Source of the DNA: Strongyloides papillosus
Lineage: Eukaryota > Nematoda > Chromadorea > Rhabditida > Strongyloididae
Reading direction: 5' to 3'
Assembly: GCA_005656395.1 (NCBI GenBank)
Contig: SRSI01000077.1
Span: 1,364,001 to 1,428,000 of the forward strand
Length of the DNA stretch: 64,000 bases
Within the stretch, counting starts at the first letter, position 1. Every line of letters begins with the position of its first letter. The notes under the pieces are model-generated. The model was not told where the DNA came from. It did no database searches and was given only the letters and a program-made list of their open reading frames with translations. This document shows, in pieces, positions 22,103-33,413 of the stretch. The position numbers were made by a program, and so were the translations under genes.

Positions 22103-23060
22103 ATGTTCTTTTATATTTTAACTATAATTTGTTGTCTGATTATTTTACTGCCTACAACATTAGTGTTTTTTTTACTTCTAAAACTATCTGGATATCATAA
22201 CAATTTTAAATACTTATTATCATGTAGTTTTATTAATACCATACTTTATTTTTTAACTATTATTTGTTGTTATACTGCTTATCTCATTGAAAAAAATACC
22301 ATAATCCTTAAATATAACGCTGAAATAAGGTATATCTTTACTTATGGTGGAGTTCATTTTGTCCAAATATTCTTTATAATAGAGAGAATCATGGCAATTA
22401 TTTTTGTTGAAAAGTATGAAAGTTTTAATCCGGTTATACCATACTTTGGTATCTGTTGCCATGTTTTATCATATATTATTTATGGAATCCAAAGAGCAAT
22501 TTTGCTTATCTATGATATTTATGAAGAATCAATTCTTGTTGAGATATGTGTTTTAATGTTTATTGTATTCTGTGTAAGTTAATGAATTAAAAAGTTAAAT
22601 ATTTCTTAAGGCATATTTAATAATATTTAAAAAGCAGAAATCAAATATTGTTAACCAGAAGTCTGCATTCATCGAAGTTAACTTGTCAACAAAATATCAA
22701 TTTATTGAGAATCAAAAAACGTATTCAATAGTCACAGGTCTACTTTTACTTTTTGCTGTTTTTACTGTTACTACAAATGTTATCAAAATTTTATTTACAA
22801 GCGTCTTTGTTAATGTTTTAAAACCAGACGCTTCTAACTACATTTTTTTTATGGGAGTTTTTTTCAAAACAGCGGGTACAATAACATATTTATTATGGAA
22901 AATTCCTTCACTTTTGAAAGATTTAAAAAAAATATTAAAAATTAATACAAAAAATGATGTAAACAATATTGCTGGACGATGTACAAATGATAGAAATAAT
23001 AAAATAACACCTCGAGTAGAACAAAATGACTATTTTAATCAATATAAAGAAAAATGGTGA
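22103..23060 (+). CDS. Nematode chemoreceptor (serpentine GPCR, Sra superfamily)
   Basis: Two exons, 22103-22573 and 22611-23060, join in phase over a 37-nt intron to give 306 residues. Seven hydrophobic segments are visible, roughly at residues 3-25, 36-60, 73-96, 108-132, 138-162, 197-222 and 230-252. The third segment runs into FFIIERIMAIIFVEKYES, matching the DRY-equivalent region (ER) of these receptors. LSTKYQFIENQKTY in the third intracellular loop corresponds to the LSxKYQxxEN motif typical of Sra, Srab, Srb and Sre receptors. The C-terminal tail is charged. The expected role is chemosensation at ciliated neuron endings. The exact class cannot be fixed by eye. Confidence 0.78.
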
Positions 23061-23479
23061 TATTTAGTAAATATAAATTAATAATTTTTAAAATTCCCAA
23101 TATAATTAACACTTTCCAAAACAAATAATAATTTCTTATAATTGCCAAGATTTAAAAAAGATGATTTAAGAATATTGCAACTTCTACATGGAAAATATTT
23201 GGAACAATCAAAGAATTGCCGCGAAATATTCATAACACACAAAAAATTAATATACTTTAATTTTGGTTAGACTTTTATCTCTATAAATAAATCTCATATT
23301 TTCTATCCAACTCTATTCTAATTTTTTCTGTCGTATCAAAGCATTTTAGTTATATTAAAAAATCATAATTATAATATCTATAACTTGAATATCTTTATTA
23401 ATACATTGAATATTACATACGTAGAGATTATCTTTTAACATTTACTATATATTACATAAAAATTGTAGCTTAGGTATGG
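23061..23479. other. Intergenic spacer after the chemoreceptor gene
   Basis: AT-rich; no coding signal seen. Confidence 0.45.
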
Positions 23480-23623
23480 ATGTTACGTATAGCTTCTCCA
23501 GTACTTTCTCAGATTTTTTCAGATAATGTTTTAGCAATTATTTTTATTATAGTTAGTATTATTGCCCTGTACTTAGTAAAATTACTCAAAGGTTGTAGAA
23601 ATTTTTATACTTCTAAGGGATAA
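23480..23623 (+). CDS. Candidate 47-residue single-pass membrane microprotein
   Basis: A short frame from ATG (23480-23482) to TAA (23621-23623). The sequence starts MLRIASPVLSQIFSDN, then a membrane segment (VLAIIFIIVSIIALYLV) and a basic, Cys-containing tail (KLLKGCRNFYTSKG). The ATG follows an acceptor-like TAGCTTAG at 23466-23473, and AATAAA-like sequence occurs about 60 bases after the stop. Hydrophilic N-terminus, one membrane helix and positive residues just after it fit a real single-pass protein of the size of SERCA-regulating peptides. No sequence match to those is claimed. AT-rich DNA can produce hydrophobic frames by chance, so confidence is moderate. Confidence 0.42.
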   Translation: MLRIASPVLSQIFSDNVLAIIFIIVSIIALYLVKLLKGCRNFYTSKG

Positions 23624-23980
23624 TGTTATTTTTAACAAACTGATTTGTATATACATATGTAGTAAATCAGCCATGAAAAATAATAAACGATACACCAATA
23701 TGATAATGGAAGTTGCAATCAAGGATAAATAGAAATTTTGTAAGGCCTACTAATAAATTAAATCATTAATTGTATAATTTTGGGCTTTTTGTTTTAAAAA
23801 AAAGTAATTTATTTGTTCCATAACATCTAAAATGGACTATATTATAGGAAATTTGTTTTTTATTGTCGGTCATTTAAACTTTCTCTTATATTATTCAGTA
23901 AAATGAATTTATTTTGCTATTCACAAGATTTTCTTTTAGTTTAGTTATTTTTGTTAATTATTTATATTAAATTTTTTAGA
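23624..23980. other. Intergenic spacer before the helicase gene
   Basis: AT-rich sequence ending in ATTTTTTAG one base before the helicase ATG, a likely trans-splice acceptor. Nothing else was seen. Confidence 0.45.
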
Positions 23981-26900
23981 ATGCGTATAGATAAAACTGG
24001 ACGAGAGGCAAACCAAAAGGCAATAACACTTTTTGCTGAAAGGTAAAGCACAAAATATAATTTAACAAAAAACTAATTATTTTTTAGCAAAAAGAAAAAA
24101 GGAAAAAAACGTCATAGAGTTAGTATTCGGGTAGAAGCTGAAGAATGTCAAAATCTTTTAATGCACGGTAGAGTTGTGAAATTTCCAGGACGATTTACTC
24201 CCTATGGTTCACAAAAAATGATTATTCACAAAAATATCTATTCATTCGACAGAGGTTTAAATGTTTTAGTTGAAAGTCCTACTGGGTCTGGAAAAACAAT
24301 GGCTTTACTTAGTTCATCATTAGCTTGGCTACATGATTATAATAATAGAAGAGAATTGTCACAAAAGAATTGTTTACAACACGGTAGAAGAAAAATTGAG
24401 GATCTGAAAGAGGAGGTAAATAAGATAGAGGAGTTACTAAATAATATAAAAGATGGGAGTGAAATAAAGTCTAAAAGAAAAAAGTCATTAGATTCGTCAG
24501 AGAATATTGATTTTGATGACATATTTGGATTCAAAAAAGAGGGAAGTGCGACAAATAAAGTTCCAGAACTTTTCAAAAAGACCTCCTTAGATACAATTCC
24601 ATATGCAAATACTCTAAAGAAAAAGGCTAAGTCAGAGATTGTGGCTCTACGTCCTGAAACAAAGTGTTTAAAAGAAAATATTTCTGCCAAATTATTAAAA
24701 TCGAACTCATTTTTATCCAACAATGGTAAAATGCATGGCAATAAGAGTATTAAATCGGAAGTTATTCGCCAGGAAGGTAATTCTAGTGATGAAGTAACTG
24801 ACTGTAGTGAAAATAAATTTGATTGTACTTGTCTTCCTAAAGTAAGAATTTATTTCGCAACTCGTACCCATAAGCAAATTGCTCAAGTTGTCAAAGAATT
24901 TAAAAGACTCCCTTATGGGCATGATAGAAATGTCAGACATACGATTCTTTCTTCTCGTGAAAATTGTTGTGTTAACAATGCAATAAAGCACAGTAATACT
25001 GGTGATATTACATCAAACTGTATAGATATAAATTCAACAACAGGAAAAAAATCACCAGATAAAAAAGGTTGTACCTTTAAAAATAATGTTATGAAATCAT
25101 ATATTGGAAAATATAAAGAACTTAGAAATGAGTTAATTGAAAACGACACACCTGTTTGGGATTTGGAAGAAATTGTGGAATATGGAGAAGCACGTGGTTT
25201 ATGTCCATACTATGTAACAAGTACTATTTTAAGAAGTGATGCTGATTTAGTTTTCTGTCCTTTTAATTATCTTATTGATCCTGTGATACGGAGAAACACA
25301 AAAACCACTTTGAAAAATGATATTGTTATACTAGATGAAGCCCACAACGTTGAGGATGTTTGTCGATCTTCAAGTTCTTTTGAATTTTCTGAAAAAGAGG
25401 TAATTCATTCGTTGAATGATATATACAATAAACATCAAAAAATCTTGGCTCCTGATATGCATTTTGGAAAAATAGATGATATTCCTGATGCCTCTTTTAG
25501 ATTCAAAGAATATGAAACAAAATTAAATACAATGCTTGGATTTTTTAAAAATTTTCTTAAATGGTTTAGGAGTTTTGCTGATGAAGTATTGAAAATTTCT
25601 AACAATTCCTCTTATAGTACTACTAATGGGAAAGTCTATACAACACAATTTATATATCAATCATTAGGATTATTTGATTTAGATTGTTACATAAAAAATC
25701 CAAAATGTTTAGAAGAATTACAAAAAGTATGGAAGGATTTATCTCACGATAACGGTGAATCTATTGAAAATCCCAATGAGAAAGAAACCAAACAAGAATT
25801 AAAATTGTTAACAGAAGCTTTAGATTTTTTCAGACCTTGTATGTTAACTATGTCATGTATTGAAAAGTTTGTTTATTTTTGTTATTTTATTAAACGCAAC
25901 CCTTCTGCATATCGACTATATTATTCGATTACCGAATCAACTAAGGATCTCAATATGTTCAGTTTTAATTATCAGAAAAGTTCAAGAATGAACGATTCAA
26001 ATGCTTTATATTTAAGTGAAAATCAGTACTATAATGGTGATAGTTCTGATCAACAGAATGAAGCGGAACATTTAATTGCCGGAGAACAGTATAATGTAAT
26101 AAAAGAGAGATGTGTGGTAAAATTAAATTTGTGGTGTATGGATCCAAGTATATGCTTTATTGATGCATTTAATGACACTCTTTCTGTAGTTCTTGCAAGT
26201 GGTACACTTTCACCTATTGGAACATTCACCTCAGAATTAGGTATGGAATTTACTCAAATTGGCCAAGGAAGACAAGTGATACCAAAAGAACAGATTTTTA
26301 CATGTATAGTTCCAAAAGGTCCTAATGGCATAGATTTAATATGTTCTAAGGACCATCTTGATAAACAAAATAAAGGACAAAAAATAACAACTATTGAAGA
26401 ACTTGCTTATCTTATTTTTGATGTTTGTAAAGTAGTGGATAAAGGAATTTTAATCTTTTTGCCAAACTATAATTTTATTGATCTTATATTTGACGCAATG
26501 ATAAAATTGCGATTGATGAACAAACTTAAAGAGATAAAAAAGGTCCTAAAAGAACCAAAAAAAGGGGGTGAACTTGAAAGCGTTATTAACCAGTATAAAC
26601 GTTCCATAGAAAGTCCATCACAAATATCATCTACATGTACAGGTGCCGTGATGTTTGCTGTTTTTCGGGGAAAAATTTCTGAGGGGATTGACTTTCCAGA
26701 TGACATGGCACGTTGTGTAATGTCTATTGGTATACCATATCCTAATTTTGGAGATCCACAGATAAGAGAGAAGAAAAGTTACAATAACATGTTTTATAAA
26801 CAAAAAAAACTTTTAAACGGTTCAGAGTGGTATAAGACGCAAGCTTTTCGTGCCTTAAACCAAGCACTTGGACGATGTCTACGTCATCGTGGTGATTGGG

Positions 26901-27091
26901 GAGCAATTTTACTAGTAGACTATAGATTTTCGGATAAAGCTCACAACAATGACCTTAATATGATTTCGAAATGGGTAATAGAGAACTTAAGACCAATTAA
27001 TGATTATGGATCATTAATAGAAAATCTAAAAACTTTTATCAAAGAAAGAAATTTAGGAGACTCAAACAGTACAAATGAAACAACTTTTTAG
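23981..27091 (+). CDS. dog-1: FANCJ/BRIP1-type Fe-S DNA helicase
   Basis: Superfamily 2 helicase of the XPD class, expected to unwind G-quadruplex DNA and act in interstrand crosslink repair. Exon 1 (23981-24042) and exon 2 (24088-27091) join across a 45-nt intron to give 1021 residues; the short first exon supplies MRIDKTGREANQKAITLFAE. Motif I is ESPTGSGKTMALL; motif Ia is YFATRTHKQIAQVVKEF, the FANCJ form; Fe-S cysteines are spread through SSRENCCVNN, KKGCTFKN and ARGLCPYY; the DEAH box is VILDEAHNVEDVCR; C-terminal motifs include LASGTLSPIGTF, RGKISEGIDFPDD and QALGRCLRHRGDWG. The insert between motifs I and Ia (Lys/Ser-rich, ~130 residues) is long. The C-terminal extension that binds BRCA1 in vertebrates is absent. 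RTEL1 and DDX11 are less likely from motif Ia and the insert position. Confidence 0.88.
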
Positions 27092-27132
27092 GCTACCAAA
27101 CAAAATTGTATTGTTTATAAAAATAAATAAAA

Positions 27133-27714
27133 CTATATACATTTCCTACTCTTAAATTCATTTCTATCATTTCTTAATGTATTGTTCCATTCTATAAATG
27201 GGACTTCAAAAAATGACTTCTCTGTGCTATTAAAAAAGTCTGAGAGATCAATATTGTAAGTTTTTTCGTAATAGTATGCCTGAGCTATCATATCATACTT
27301 ATCCAGTTGCTTAACACACCTTGCTTCAGCTGTCTCCTGTTTTTCATATTCCATCCAATATTCATACCATTCATCACCAGTCTTTTTTGGAAGGTAATTA
27401 ATAATTTCCTGGAAACCTTCTTTCTCCAGGTTAAATTTTTCAAGATCCGAAACGCCACAATGCGGTGTTATGTCTCCGACGAGTGCTTCAGCTAGATCAT
27501 GTACCAAGCATATTTTAATGACACGATCTATATCCAAATCTGGTCTTAACTCTTTAATAGACATAGAAAACATAGCCATTCGATACATATGACAAGCGAC
27601 TGTTTCAACTTCTTTAATCTCACTCCATTTTGTCCATCCAGTTCTTTTTAAATGTTTTAGATTCCCTATAACTTCACCTAACTTAAGAATATCAATAGAA
27701 TTAGAATTAACCAT
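27133..27714 (-). CDS. HD-domain 5'-deoxynucleotidase-like protein (HDDC2/YfbR type)
   Basis: 193 residues, one exon. HD-domain metal ligands are present: His in VACHMYRMA, the His-Asp pair in CLVHDLAEALVGDI, and a later Asp in KQLDKYDMIAQA. DLAEALVGDITP is characteristic of HDDC2/YfbR proteins, which dephosphorylate deoxynucleoside monophosphates in bacteria and yeast, so a role in nucleotide pools is inferred. Its 3' end is only 41 bases from the stop of the FANCJ-type gene on the other strand. Upstream, the stop of the membrane-protein gene at 27813 is 98 bases away on the same strand. A TGTATTTTTAG acceptor lies about 18 bases before the ATG, so this may be the downstream gene of an operon. 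Confidence 0.85.
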   Translation of the reverse strand: MVNSNSIDILKLGEVIGNLKHLKRTGWTKWSEIKEVETVACHMYRMAMFSMSIKELRPDLDIDRVIKICLVHDLAEALVGDITPHCGVSDLEKFNLEKEGFQEIINYLPKKTGDEWYEYWMEYEKQETAEARCVKQLDKYDMIAQAYYYEKTYNIDLSDFFNSTEKSFFEVPFIEWNNTLRNDRNEFKSRKCI

Positions 27715-27812
27715 TTTTATAAATATAAACTAAAAATACAAACAAGATTATAATCTTATTAAAAAAGTTGATAACTATTATAAAAATACTATACAGTAAA
27801 AAAAATTATACA

Positions 27813-29641
27813 TTAATTATGAGTTCTTGAATTTGAATGTCTGGAACGAAGAGACTTTACACCAATGCCAATAGGAGAAGAAGCGTTTGAAGACGCAGAT
27901 TTCGAAATGCTAGAAGTTGTTCCGTTTGAAACAGTGTTTTTTGTAACCTTCAAACTCCGACTATGAGTTATAGTTCTCGTAACACCTTTTTTGGGAGTAT
28001 CAGACGAACTCTCATCAATAGGGAACGCACCTCTATTGGCACTTATTGGAAGGCCTCTAGACCGAGACCTCGATTTTTCCATACTAACAGTACCAGGTGC
28101 TTTTTTGGGAGTCACATCATCATCAGCTTGTTGAAGTTTCTTCCTGCTAAGATATTGAGATTCATATGACGGGGTGCAACGGCTTTGTCTAGTACTTGCA
28201 ATCTTTGTCTCTTTGACAAATGAACTTTCAGCCGAAACAACAGGTGATGGTTGGCGTTCTGTTTGGCGAAGTGGCTTGGGAGAAAACTTATGAATAATTA
28301 AAAACTCATCATATTCAGTTTCACCACTTAGAGCACAAAATTGGTAAAGTATAATTGTCGAAACGACAATAATTGAAATAACAGAAAAAACAAATTCATT
28401 CTTGTTATCATACTTTGTTCCACAAATTGCATACCACTCTAAGGGGACATTATTTTCTTGTTGTTGTGGTGGATTTTGTCCGGGAAGGCAGTGAAAATCA
28501 AAATATTTAATTTCCATATTAATAGGGCAAACAAATTTCTGGTACTTCACACCTTTAAACAATCCAAACTCTTTACAAGATCCAATTGGTTGATGAAGAC
28601 CTTCAGAAACGGTGTTAAAAGGATCCCCAACCAAAGCAAGTGAAATAAAGATGAATCCAATGAAAATAATTGATGCGGAAATCTCATCGAACCAAAATGG
28701 GTTCCCAATTTTAGATAAACCATTACTATTTGTTCTATCACATGAATAAATAACAGTGAAAAGAACAGCAAAGTAGACTGAGACAATTGTAAAGTAGCTA
28801 ATGTTATAGGTAAAATGTAAATAGTATACAGAATGATAGAATGTTGAAATTGTAAAACCAAAAGCAGTAAGACCAGCAGACAAAACAATTCCAAATTCAC
28901 GAACAAACAAACGCCAGTCAAAAGTACTACTTAAAAATATCCTTCTCAAAAGATTTAAGATAAACAAGAAGGATATGACGGAGAACGATTGAATAAAATA
29001 TTCGGCAACAGGAACATTAAATGAATTCTTCTCATTTGTTATCGGATGCCATTCATGCCATTGGAACCACAATAACTTCGTACCAACAATTGAGTAAGGC
29101 AAGTAGAGTAATGTATGAATCAAACCGGCAGCAACAGCTTCGAGAGGAAATACTAGCTTTAAACGCCCAGCAAGAATATATGACGAATAGACAAATGTCG
29201 GCATAACTCCAAAGGCAACATGAAGCGGTATTCTCATACCAAAAAGTGTTAGTAATGACTGTGCATGAAACACATAATCCCATTCACTACCATAATTTAT
29301 TCTGAACACTTCAGAAGATATCGAAAAAATAAAGATTCCAATCCATGTATAAATATATCTTCCTCCATGACGTATAGCATGAACGAGTGTCAAGATTGAA
29401 AGAACTACAAAAACTCCTTCAGCAAGCAAAAAACTAGCGTGGTTATCGTATAATTTCCTATAGTCCTGAGCTTTACATGCCCAATCAGCAAGCTAAATTT
29501 GAAAACAGAAATATTATATCAAGGGAAAAAATGCCTTACTCTAACTAAGTTAACAGCTTTCTCAGTGATATATTTTTTTGTTGATTCCTCAAAATTGATG
29601 GGCAAGTATTTAAATAAATACTCATTCAGGAGATAGTCCAT
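27813..29641 (-). CDS. Multipass membrane protein, function unknown
   Basis: Two exons, 29540-29641 and 27813-29492, with a 47-nt intron; 593 residues starting MDYLLNEYLFKYLPINFEES. About eight or nine hydrophobic segments occupy residues ~55-440, including EGVFVVLSILTLVHAI, VAFGVMPTFVYSSYILAGRL and FGIVLSAGLTAFGFTISTFY. A Cys-containing loop follows (FVCPINMEIK, FHCLPGQNPP), then a last membrane span. The C-terminal ~140 residues are Ser/Arg/Lys-rich and probably cytoplasmic (SRSRGLPISANRGAF). The segment count and tail resemble an uncharacterised family of animal membrane proteins, but I cannot name it with certainty. It precedes the HD-domain gene on the same strand by 98 bases. Confidence 0.72.
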
Positions 29642-30040
29642 AGCATAAAAAAATTCTAAAAGAAGAAATATACTAGTAAGAAGAAAGCATTATATTAATA
29701 ATCATCTTAGGTCAATACTGTTTATATAAACGCGCGCGATCAACAACCGCGATGCGAATAAGACTATAGTCAACGTGGTGGCGGGAAAAGTATAGTGTAC
29801 ACTTGAGAAAATATCATATAACGACTCCTTACAAGCATAGTTACAGGTATACAATTTTTTTTTTCCACTATTACTAATATGTTTTACCAAAATTCATTAC
29901 ATATCAAAAAATGATTGGAAAAATGCAGCTCGTTAAGATTAAAAATTGTAAATAAATATTTATTTTCAAAGAACTGTAAAAACACAAAAGGTAATAAACA
30001 AAAATAAAACTAAAATATAAGAGTTAGTAAATAGTGATGA
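29642..30040. promoter_or_regulatory. GC-richer upstream region with E2F-like site
   Basis: Upstream of the membrane-protein gene (minus strand) and downstream of the JmjC gene. It holds the unusual GC patches CGCGCGCG (29731-29738) and GGCGGGAAAAG (29780-29790). Read on the minus strand, the latter is CTTTTCCCGCC, matching the E2F consensus TTTCCCGC. A TTTATATAAA lies at 29721-29730. Regulatory function is inferred. Confidence 0.35.
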
Positions 30041-32175
30041 CTATAGTTGTTTGTCCTCGACTAATAGTAGACCTGCTTCATAAATACATTGTAAAAAATT
30101 CAATCCCTCAATTTCATTTACGTTACTTGTTTTTATGAGTTTTTTTACTTTTGAGTATTGTGGATAACTTTGAATGACCAGCTCAAATAGTGAACACAAA
30201 TCTACTGGTACTCCTATGGTATGTTCATGAGTATCATCCAGTGTACGAGAGTTTTTCATACGATGTATAACGTAGGAACCACCGTCACTGTCAAATAGAA
30301 GCCTTTGAGTATGCTGACGAATAATTCGGATTGATGAAGACAATTGGATTTTAAATGGATCTATATTAAGTTCTGTTTCGCTAACAACACTGTGCCTTTT
30401 TTCTGATTTAGTCAATTTTGGTGGAAGTGCATTTATAAAATATTCTTTAGCCATGATATCAGCGGCACAGTCAAGATTTTCTTTTAACAGTGAATTGAAA
30501 GTAGTAGACAAGAGGGAAAGGGTATCTTCTATAGTTTTAGCACTTCCATCGTCTTTCCCAGTTATAGTATCTGCTACACCCATATGGGTAAAGTAATTTG
30601 GTGGCAAAGTTTGTCTAAAATATGGAAATGTTTGGGATATTGATTCAATGACGGTAGGTGCAGCCTTTTGATAAATATTTATAAAGGTATTTTGTCGTGA
30701 CAAACTGATAGTTACATGATGGGATGTGCGTTGTGCATCAGTTTTGGCATGATGAATGAAACCACGAGGAATATATAAAAGATCTCCTTGCTCTAGCCAT
30801 CCTTGAAATACGATTTTATTGTTTCTCGTATCTCTTTCAGTGAAGTTTCCTGATGAGTATAGCGGAAACATTGATTCAACATTTTCTGGGGACCAAACAG
30901 TCCAAAACTTCCGACCTTCCACCTGCAAGAGAAAAGCATCAATATCATCCCAATGGGGAGAAAATCCAGAACTTTTAGGTGGTGTGATATAATTATTAGC
31001 TCCAACGAATGAATTTGTATACTCTTGCAAAAGGTCACAAATATACCAGATATTATCAGAGAATGATTGAGGATTGATACATTGCACACTTTTTCCATCA
31101 GCTAGCGCTTTTTTAATATCTTTTGATGATACACGACCTTTTCCGTTATGTGTAGTTCGTTCGCCATCTTTATATAAAGCTATGTTAACATTTTTCCCAT
31201 ACTCCAAATCATTTTTATCAATCATTTTGTAGAAACAATCTGTTGAGAAAAGATTGCCATAGTAATAAATATTGTTTCTTTTAACATTCACACATTTTCT
31301 TCCATACATTTCTTTCATAAAGTCAGCAAGAGGTATTCTATCAATCAACCATTGGAAAAGATTTTTTCCATCTTCTACACTACTTTCCTTTGTTGAAAAT
31401 GGCAGTTTCTTCCAATTATGTGGTTCAACCTCAGATAAATCAGAAGTATGTTGATATACGTCTATCTCTGAGAACAATTTTCTTTCTAGCTTCTTGATAT
31501 CCTTTAACACAATATCTCCTGCAGTTAATCGATCATCCATAAACCTGCCACTATCTTCACCTCCATCTTCATAACTTTCTTCTTCTTCCTCATATGGTGG
31601 ATCGTATATGTAATCGCAGTTCCTTTTAAGATCTAACAAATCTTCAGCTTCAGTAGCTGCTAAATCTTCGAAGTCAGATGGTTCAGACTCATGTTCTTCT
31701 TCAATATCTGAGTCGTTAACTTCAATAGCCTCATCTAAAAATGAATTTTCGCTAAACTCATCATCTTCATCGAAGTACTCTTCATCTTCAAAGTCTTCAT
31801 TCGAAGACTCATGTTCCTCATAAATTGCATCCTCACGACGAAGTTCAATGATATCGTCATCACTTTCCTCAATTTTTGTGGAACGAGGCACATTGTTGGT
31901 AGTCACTGTTTTTTTTTGTTGTACATGATTGTTGATTTCAATCTCGGAGTCACTGCTATTTAATTCTAACGTCACCTTCTTTAATTTCCTAGCTTTAGAA
32001 ACTCTAACCATTTTTTTAATTGGCGTTAAGTTGTCACTTTCCATGCAATCACTTGAATCTGACACGACTATTTTTCTCTCTAAAAAATATAACTAATAAT
32101 TTAACATTAAAACATACTGTTATTTTTAGCATACTTAGAAGATAATGAATCTTTATCAGATTGACGCCTCTTCAT
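30041..32175 (-). CDS. jmjc-1: JmjC-domain ribosomal oxygenase, NO66/MINA type
   Basis: Fe(II)/2-oxoglutarate dioxygenase; the family hydroxylates ribosomal proteins and some members have been reported to demethylate histones. Exon 1 (32118-32175, starting MKRRQSDKDS) and exon 2 (30041-32079) join over a 38-nt intron to give 698 residues. Residues ~20-190 are very acidic (DDDIIEL, EDEEYFDEDDEFSE), as in the nucleolar NO66 N-terminus. The metal site is HxD in SGFSPHWDDIDAFLLQVEG, and the distal His lies in GDLLYIPRGFIHHAKT. LQVEGRKFWTVWSP is typical of the NO66/MINA53 branch. The C-terminal winged-helix region is present. It is head-to-head with the RBMX2 gene, the two ATGs being 252 bases apart. 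The symbol is inferred from C. elegans. Confidence 0.88.
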
Positions 32176-32427
32176 GATTAGTATTTCTGTTAAGACAATC
32201 AGAGCTTATTAGAGATATGGATACAATCTATACAAAAAAATTCCCTCCTGGATAATCTTATAAATAAATATAAAAACTAGGTATAAATTACTGGTCTTAA
32301 CGAAAGTAGTATATATTTTAAACAAAAAATGAATAATTTTGTTATAATTTAAGATTTAAAAAGTTTCGTTTCAAGAAATATAATTGGTAGGATATTAACA
32401 AAACAATTGAAACAAATTTCAGTTAGT
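32176..32427. promoter_or_regulatory. Shared head-to-head promoter region
   Basis: 252 bases between the start codons of the JmjC gene (-) and RBMX2 gene (+), so probably a bidirectional promoter. AAATTTCAG 7 bases before the RBMX2 ATG is a likely trans-splice acceptor. No specific factor site is identified. Confidence 0.45.
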
Positions 32428-33413
32428 ATGAATCGTGTATCTAACATAAGAAATATTCAAACCTTAAATGAAAAGGAATTAGTTTCAGGAGCTGCTGGAG
32501 ATTACACTAAATCATGGCATCGTCAATATAAAGATTCAGCCTGGATTCATATAAATGGCCTGTCTTATGACTTAACAGAAGGCGACATTATTGCTGTATT
32601 TTCGCAATATGGTGAAGTAGTAAATATTAATCTAGTTAGAGATCTTAAAACAGGTAAATCAAAAGGATTTTGTTTTTTGTGTTATCAAGACCAGAGATCA
32701 ACGATTTTGGCTGTTGATAATTTAAATGGTATAACTGTAAGTCATTGGCCTTTTTTTTTACTTTTTATACTTAATTTTAGTTATGCAAGAGGATCATAAA
32801 AGTTGATCATGTAGAGAATTACAAGGTTCCAAAATATAAAGAGTCTCTTGATAGTGAGACACGAAAAGTCATGGAAAAAGGTTGTGCTCCAGAACCAATA
32901 AAGTTAAGTGCAAAAGAAATTGAGAGATTGCAAAGAGAGGAAAATGAGAGGCATAAAAGTGTAGTTCGAAAGTGTGCTGAAGTGCTACCTTTCGATTTAG
33001 ATTCAGTTGATCCAGATTTACTTAAAACAATGAAAAAAATTAAGAAACGCGAAAAGAAGGAAGCAAAACGTGAAGAAAAACTGCGGAAACTGGAGAAACG
33101 TCTGGCAGATGCTGAAGTAAATAAAGGAGACCCAGATATGGTTGATCATTGGAGTTCAAAACGGGTTAAGCTTGACAAGATAGTTGGTGAGAAAGATCTT
33201 TACAACAGTAATCCTAACTTTATGTTTAATAAAGAGAAGAAGCTTGCACCACCACCACCTACACATAATGTAAGGCCAGATTTTGAGAAAGCGGATTGGC
33301 GTGATGTGGAACTATTTAAGATTGTTCGTGAACAAGATAAAATGGTTCATGGGGAAAAGACACACAAATGGAAAGAATCCGAGGCGTTTATTCCAAAACG
33401 ATTGGCAAAATAG
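32428..33413 (+). CDS. RBMX2/Ist3-like spliceosomal RNA-binding protein
   Basis: Exons 32428-32736 and 32781-33413 join over a 44-nt intron; 313 residues starting MNRVSNIRNIQTLNEKEL. One RRM covers residues ~45-125: AWIHINGLSYDLTEGDII (RNP2) and KSKGFCFLCY (RNP1), followed after the intron by KRIIKVDHVENYKVPK. The segment before the RRM (SWHRQYKDSAWI) and the EKGCAPEP motif after it are diagnostic of RBMX2, the counterpart of yeast Ist3/Snu17 in the RES complex of the activated spliceosome. A Lys/Glu-rich helix and a short tail follow. The intron cuts the RRM, so a single-frame reading would miss its last strand. Confidence 0.9.
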
